DNA of 8,414 nt from EX4572-165 sp002254885 (GTDB lineage Archaea > Thermoplasmatota > E2 > DHVEG-1), in assembly GCA_029939595.1 (NCBI GenBank), contig JAOZSQ010000073.1, forward strand, positions 1 to 8,414, given 5' to 3'. A program made the translations under genes and the position numbers. This document shows, in pieces, positions 6,144 through 8,414 of the stretch. The notes beneath the pieces are model-generated. The model saw nothing but the letters and a program-made list of their open reading frames with translations, ran no database searches and was not told the origin of the DNA. Within the stretch, counting starts at the first letter, position 1; every line of letters starts with the position of its first letter.

Positions 6144-6251
6144 TTATGATTTTCCAATAATATCTGATTCTGAATGATATAAACAGAAACTGTAGTCTAT
6201 TTTTGCGTCATTCTTTCCAAATATCTTTGTTTTCTTGATCTCTACAGCCAT
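6144..6251 (-). CDS. possible 35-residue small protein
   Basis: An ATG at 6251 opens 35 codons ending in TAA at 6144. It reads MAVEIKKTKIFGKNDAK at the start and ends SDIIGKS. The composition is polar and balanced (K, D, S, G, I), unlike the F/L/N-rich noise of neighbouring spacers. An in-frame TGA sits directly before the ATG, so the ORF cannot extend. There is no SD, but a TATTTATTTT box (6279-6270) lies about 24 bases upstream, which would suit a leaderless mRNA. It ends 53 bases before the oxidoreductase start on the same strand and could be the first gene of that operon. Against it, a TATA-like TTTATATC (6183-6176) inside it may be the operon promoter. I do not recognise the peptide. Confidence 0.35.
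   Translation of the reverse strand: MAVEIKKTKIFGKNDAKIDYSFCLYHSESDIIGKS
6176..6184 (-). promoter_or_regulatory. TATA-like box before the oxidoreductase-taw3 operon
   Basis: On the minus strand GTTTATATC lies about 90 bases before ATG 6090. It predicts initiation near 6155 and a leader of about 65 bases. Confidence 0.35.
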
Positions 6252-6319
6252 TCAATTCAACTTAAAGAAAAATAAATATTAATCATATAGCTATGAAATT
6301 AATCCCGTTTATTGCTTCA

Positions 6320-6841
6320 TTATGTATTCTTATAATTTCCATTTTGAATCTTTATTATAGTATCATCAATTGTTTCTTTATCCATGTGAAATTCATCAAT
6401 AGCATCAGATGTGAATTCATCATTTCGAATTACGATAATTGGATATATTGTATAATTAAAGGATTTGATACAAATTCTTTCCCATTCATTATATGCAGTA
6501 TCATCTTCATTAATTATAAGAATATTAAATGTTAAAAAATCTGTATAAGGTGTTTTATTAACATATGTATTTTTGACAAAATCAAGTTTAATCTGACATT
6601 CTCCACATGTACTATCATAATAATAATCTAAGAAAACCGGTTCAATGTTAGCCATTATTTCAGTCGTTACTGTTTTTTCATCTGTTGATTTAATTGCAGT
6701 TAATGTATAAATGATATCTCTTGTTGGTTTAACTACCCTAAATCCTTTGGAACTAACATTTCCTATGCCATTATCAATACTGACAATATCTGCACCATTG
6801 ACATCCCATGTTAAATTTGCTGTCCCGCCATATTCTATCAC
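6320..6841 (-). CDS. Exported Ig-like plus thioredoxin-like protein (5' end frame-broken)
   Basis: The open part codes 173 residues from a GTG at 6841, but the real start is very likely ATG 6923 in a different frame. Residues 1-50 (EYGGTANLTWDVNGADIV, then IGNV and YTLTA) form the Ig-like beta-sandwich repeat common in surface proteins. Residues 70-165 look thioredoxin-like: hydrophobic strand VFLDYYYDST, a CGEC motif (C79, C82), and YPIIVI (133-138) in the cis-proline position. A membrane-anchored or secreted thiol-disulfide or metal-binding role is plausible. In-frame sequence upstream (reading VSGSLLSITSFVIEPT) has no start codon before a stop. It begins 19 bases after the nuclease gene and is probably cotranscribed with it. 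The product may be non-functional if the frame breaks are real. Confidence 0.7.
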   Translation of the reverse strand: MIEYGGTANLTWDVNGADIVSIDNGIGNVSSKGFRVVKPTRDIIYTLTAIKSTDEKTVTTEIMANIEPVFLDYYYDSTCGECQIKLDFVKNTYVNKTPYTDFLTFNILIINEDDTAYNEWERICIKSFNYTIYPIIVIRNDEFTSDAIDEFHMDKETIDDTIIKIQNGNYKNT

Positions 6842-6923
6842 TGTTGGTTCAATAACAAAAGAAGTGATTGATAATAAACTACCAGAAACACAAGTGTAAT
6901 TCCTATTGCTATTTTTTATTCAT
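6842..6923 (-). pseudogene. frame-displaced start and signal peptide of the thioredoxin-like gene
   Basis: ATG 6923 has an SD-like GGTG five bases upstream and reads MNKK, then TAG. One frame over, the sequence reads IAIGITLVFLVV, a classic hydrophobic signal-peptide core, and later stops. The third frame carries SLLSITSFVIEPT into the Ig-like domain. Adding one A to the A6 run (6912-6917) and one T to the T3 run (6876-6878) would join all pieces into a single 201-residue protein with a normal signal peptide. This fits either two homopolymer sequencing errors or recent gene decay. Confidence 0.6.
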
Positions 6924-6942
6924 CTTACACCACATTACAATT

Positions 6943-8001
6943 TCATCTATTATATATTCTAATGACTTTTACATCTGGGTAATTTCGTTTCATACCTTCT
7001 AACCAATCATCATATCTTTGTTTGCTAACATAAACGCTAAACAAAACACAGATCATTCCATTAGGAAAGTGTTGTCTATATCGCAGACATTTATCTGCAA
7101 TAGTTTGTAAATCCTTATCTCTAGTTGGTCCTTTAACCTCAATTGCAACATCTTCTACTACAATATCTGGTCTAGTTGAACCCCGTTTAACTTCAATCTC
7201 AGTATCTTCAAACTTGGCTTTTAAATAACTAGCTAAAGTGTCTTGAAAATAAAACTCCTTATCGTAATGTCTATGAGGTATAAACTCTCTTATTGCTTTC
7301 TCTAATTCTAATAAAGGATCACTACCAATCTTACTTAATTGCTCAGTAATCTCTTTTACTTTCCACTCGGTTTTCTTTCTATTAATATCAGATAGAATAT
7401 CTCTAATGTTGATATGATTCCTTTTAGCAAAAACAATTATATCTTCTAATTTTGCATTATACTTTAATCTACTAATAAGTTCTAATTTAGTACAGTTTCT
7501 TTCCTTCCAATACATTTCTCCTGATCTATTTTCTTTTAAATCACTCTTTTTTGTACTGACTCCATTTTGAAAACAGAGGCTCTTCAATTGATTCATTGTC
7601 ATTCTTCTTAGAATACTATCCTTCCATTTTCTAATCTGTAATTTCTTCTTGGAATAATCAGCTAATTTTTTTATTCCTTTAACAATGCCTTTTCCAGACT
7701 TTACTGCTACTGTTTTGACTATTGACTTCCATCTACTTTTAGGTACATCTTCATCAATGATTTCTTCATCCAAGTCTTCTTCTAAAATCTCTTCTTCTGG
7801 TGCTTGATATACAAGCTCTGTTTCTTGGTAAACAAGTTCAGGCTCTTGATAAATAGGTTGCTCTTCTATAACAGGAGTTGAATTTATTTTCCTTTCAATA
7901 TCTTGATGCTTTCTACAAAGAGGTCTATCAAACTTATTAATAGAATAAATACACTCTGCTTTTGTGATATCCGCTTTACAAATATTACAATAGTATCTCA
8001 T
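6943..8001 (-). CDS. Multidomain zinc-finger/SAP-like/PD-(D/E)XK nuclease protein
   Basis: The protein is 352 residues long. The N-terminus holds a small zinc finger: C5-x2-C8, C17, and C29-x2-H32. Next come three acidic heptads (50-70, YQEPELV-type), an acidic run to residue 85 and a lysine-rich linker (92-128). Residues 134-180 (MTMNQLKSLCFQNGVS, then TKLELISRLK) resemble a SAP-type DNA-binding motif with an insertion. The C-terminal domain (about 245-350) shows the PD-(D/E)XK core: RPDIVV (D279), then IEVKG (E288, K290), following the helix FQDTLASYLKAKF. It is predicted to bind and cut nucleic acid. ATG 8001 is chosen over GTG 8010 because AGGTG serves as its SD. Arginine is AGA/AGG in 22 of 25 codons, unlike most of the window. 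Mrr-like restriction or repair activity is possible; the exact role is unknown. Confidence 0.8.
   Translation of the reverse strand: MRYYCNICKADITKAECIYSINKFDRPLCRKHQDIERKINSTPVIEEQPIYQEPELVYQETELVYQAPEEEILEEDLDEEIIDEDVPKSRWKSIVKTVAVKSGKGIVKGIKKLADYSKKKLQIRKWKDSILRRMTMNQLKSLCFQNGVSTKKSDLKENRSGEMYWKERNCTKLELISRLKYNAKLEDIIVFAKRNHINIRDILSDINRKKTEWKVKEITEQLSKIGSDPLLELEKAIREFIPHRHYDKEFYFQDTLASYLKAKFEDTEIEVKRGSTRPDIVVEDVAIEVKGPTRDKDLQTIADKCLRYRQHFPNGMICVLFSVYVSKQRYDDWLEGMKRNYPDVKVIRIYNR
7792..7854 (-). repeat. three tandem 21-base units coding acidic heptads
   Basis: The nuclease protein contains IYQEPEL, VYQETEL and VYQAPEE in tandem. The DNA copies differ at synonymous sites (TAT/TAC for Y, GAG/GAA for E). 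The duplication is therefore not brand-new, and the peptide pattern seems to have been kept. Confidence 0.75.
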
Positions 8002-8019
8002 GCTAGGCACCTGAATTGT

Positions 8020-8355
8020 TTAGAAAAGACCTTTCTTTCCTTTTTTCACCTCAAAATCATTTTTACAATAAGGGCAGATTCTTGAATCCATTGGGATTAT
8101 TCTACCGCATTTTGGACATCGTCTATCATCTTTTGGATGATTTTGTTGAATATTTGTTTTATTATGTTTATTGGACTCAATACCTTTGATTAATATTATT
8201 AGACCAAGTATAAAAAGTAATAATGGTCCAATTATAGCACAAATTTCTCCACCACTACTTCTTCCACCAAAAGCACTGGTAATTGCTCCAATAAAAAATG
8301 TTGCAGGTATACACAACCAAAGAAATATTGCAAGAATAACATTTCCAATTTTCAT
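8020..8355 (-). CDS. Two-TM membrane protein with C-terminal zinc ribbon
   Basis: This 111-residue protein has two hydrophobic segments, about residues 5-29 and 38-58, separated by a short glycine/serine loop (FGGRSSGGE). A polar linker follows (SNKHNKTNIQQNHPKDD), then a zinc ribbon C80-x2-C83 and C94-x2-C97 (RRCPKCGRIIP, then RICPYCKND), and a lysine-rich tail. Such zinc-ribbon membrane proteins are common in archaea and of unknown function; the ribbon probably faces the cytoplasm. A strong SD, GGTGAGGG, lies before ATG 8355. The next gene starts 18 bases after its stop and shares its strand and AGA-rich codon use, so the two are probably one transcript. Confidence 0.82.
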   Translation of the reverse strand: MKIGNVILAIFLWLCIPATFFIGAITSAFGGRSSGGEICAIIGPLLLFILGLIILIKGIESNKHNKTNIQQNHPKDDRRCPKCGRIIPMDSRICPYCKNDFEVKKGKKGLF

Positions 8356-8369
8356 ATAATTCCCTCACC

Positions 8370-8386
8370 ATTAATAATTTATTAAT
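8370..8386 (-). promoter_or_regulatory. AT palindrome at the head of the nuclease module
   Basis: ATTAATAA-T-TTATTAAT is a perfect 8+1+8 palindrome next to the SD GGTGAGGG (8361-8368) of the first module gene. It overlaps the best TATA-like sequence (ATTTATTAAT), so it may be an operator over the promoter. Its all-AT content weakens the case. Confidence 0.3.
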
Positions 8387-8414
8387 AAATCCTTAATTCC
8401 TTGATTTTACCTTT

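Noticed and set aside
6293..6535. 80-codon plus-strand ORF that looks like a membrane protein
   Set aside because: It lies opposite the thioredoxin-like domain. The hydrophobic look comes from antisense reading of AT-rich codons, and there is no SD.
8002..8010. GTG 8010 as start of the nuclease gene
   Set aside because: AGGTG at this spot is well placed as an SD for ATG 8001, which begins directly at the zinc finger.
1..8414. CRISPR array, insertion sequence, rRNA or toxin-antitoxin pair
   Set aside because: No regularly spaced repeats, transposase motifs, rRNA blocks or recognisable toxin-antitoxin pair were found. The nuclease plus membrane protein pair is suggestive only.

Overview
The window looks archaeal and AT-rich. 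The tRNA gene has no encoded CCA. Several genes are preceded by TATA-like boxes about 25 bases before a plausible start, and some look nearly leaderless. Shine-Dalgarno (SD) sequences of the GGTGA/GAGG type occur. The gene content includes archaeal-type RNase HII, Taw3 (wyosine-tRNA methyltransferase) and a DUF116 protein. A Thermoplasmatota-like euryarchaeon is my guess from gene content; the sequence does not prove it.

Layout. At 1-32 (-) lies the extreme 5' end of a truncated gene. Its leader (33-190) folds on paper into nested stems that would cover its SD sequence. Next come tRNA-Thr(CGU) (202-274, -), RNase HII (390-1046, +), a single-domain response regulator (1238-1594, -), a cysteine-rich DUF116 protein (1751-2404, -) and phosphoserine aminotransferase SerC (2655-3737, -). 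A 117-residue conserved-looking hypothetical protein (3944-4297, +) converges on a probable two-gene minus-strand operon: a saccharopine-dehydrogenase-family oxidoreductase (4939-6090) followed by Taw3 (4327-4914). A 35-codon small ORF (6144-6251, -) may precede that operon.

The right-hand part (6320-8355) is a compact minus-strand module of three genes read from right to left. They are a two-TM zinc-ribbon protein, a multidomain protein (zinc finger, acidic heptad repeats, SAP-like segment, PD-(D/E)XK nuclease), and an exported Ig-like plus thioredoxin-like protein whose signal peptide is out of frame. By my hand count this module uses AGA/AGG for about 29 of 34 arginines, against about 16 of 43 in the rest of the window. 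That suggests recent acquisition or at least an accessory origin.

The housekeeping genes (rnhB, serC, taw3, tRNA-Thr) serve replication repair, serine synthesis and tRNA maturation. They are separated by AT-rich spacers of 25-250 bases and do not form an obvious single pathway. The most interesting parts are the right-hand nuclease module, the frame-broken exported protein and the structured leader at the left edge. The largest gene-free stretch, 2405-2654, shows only AT-rich promoter and terminator-like sequence. No CRISPR array, insertion sequence or rRNA was seen.
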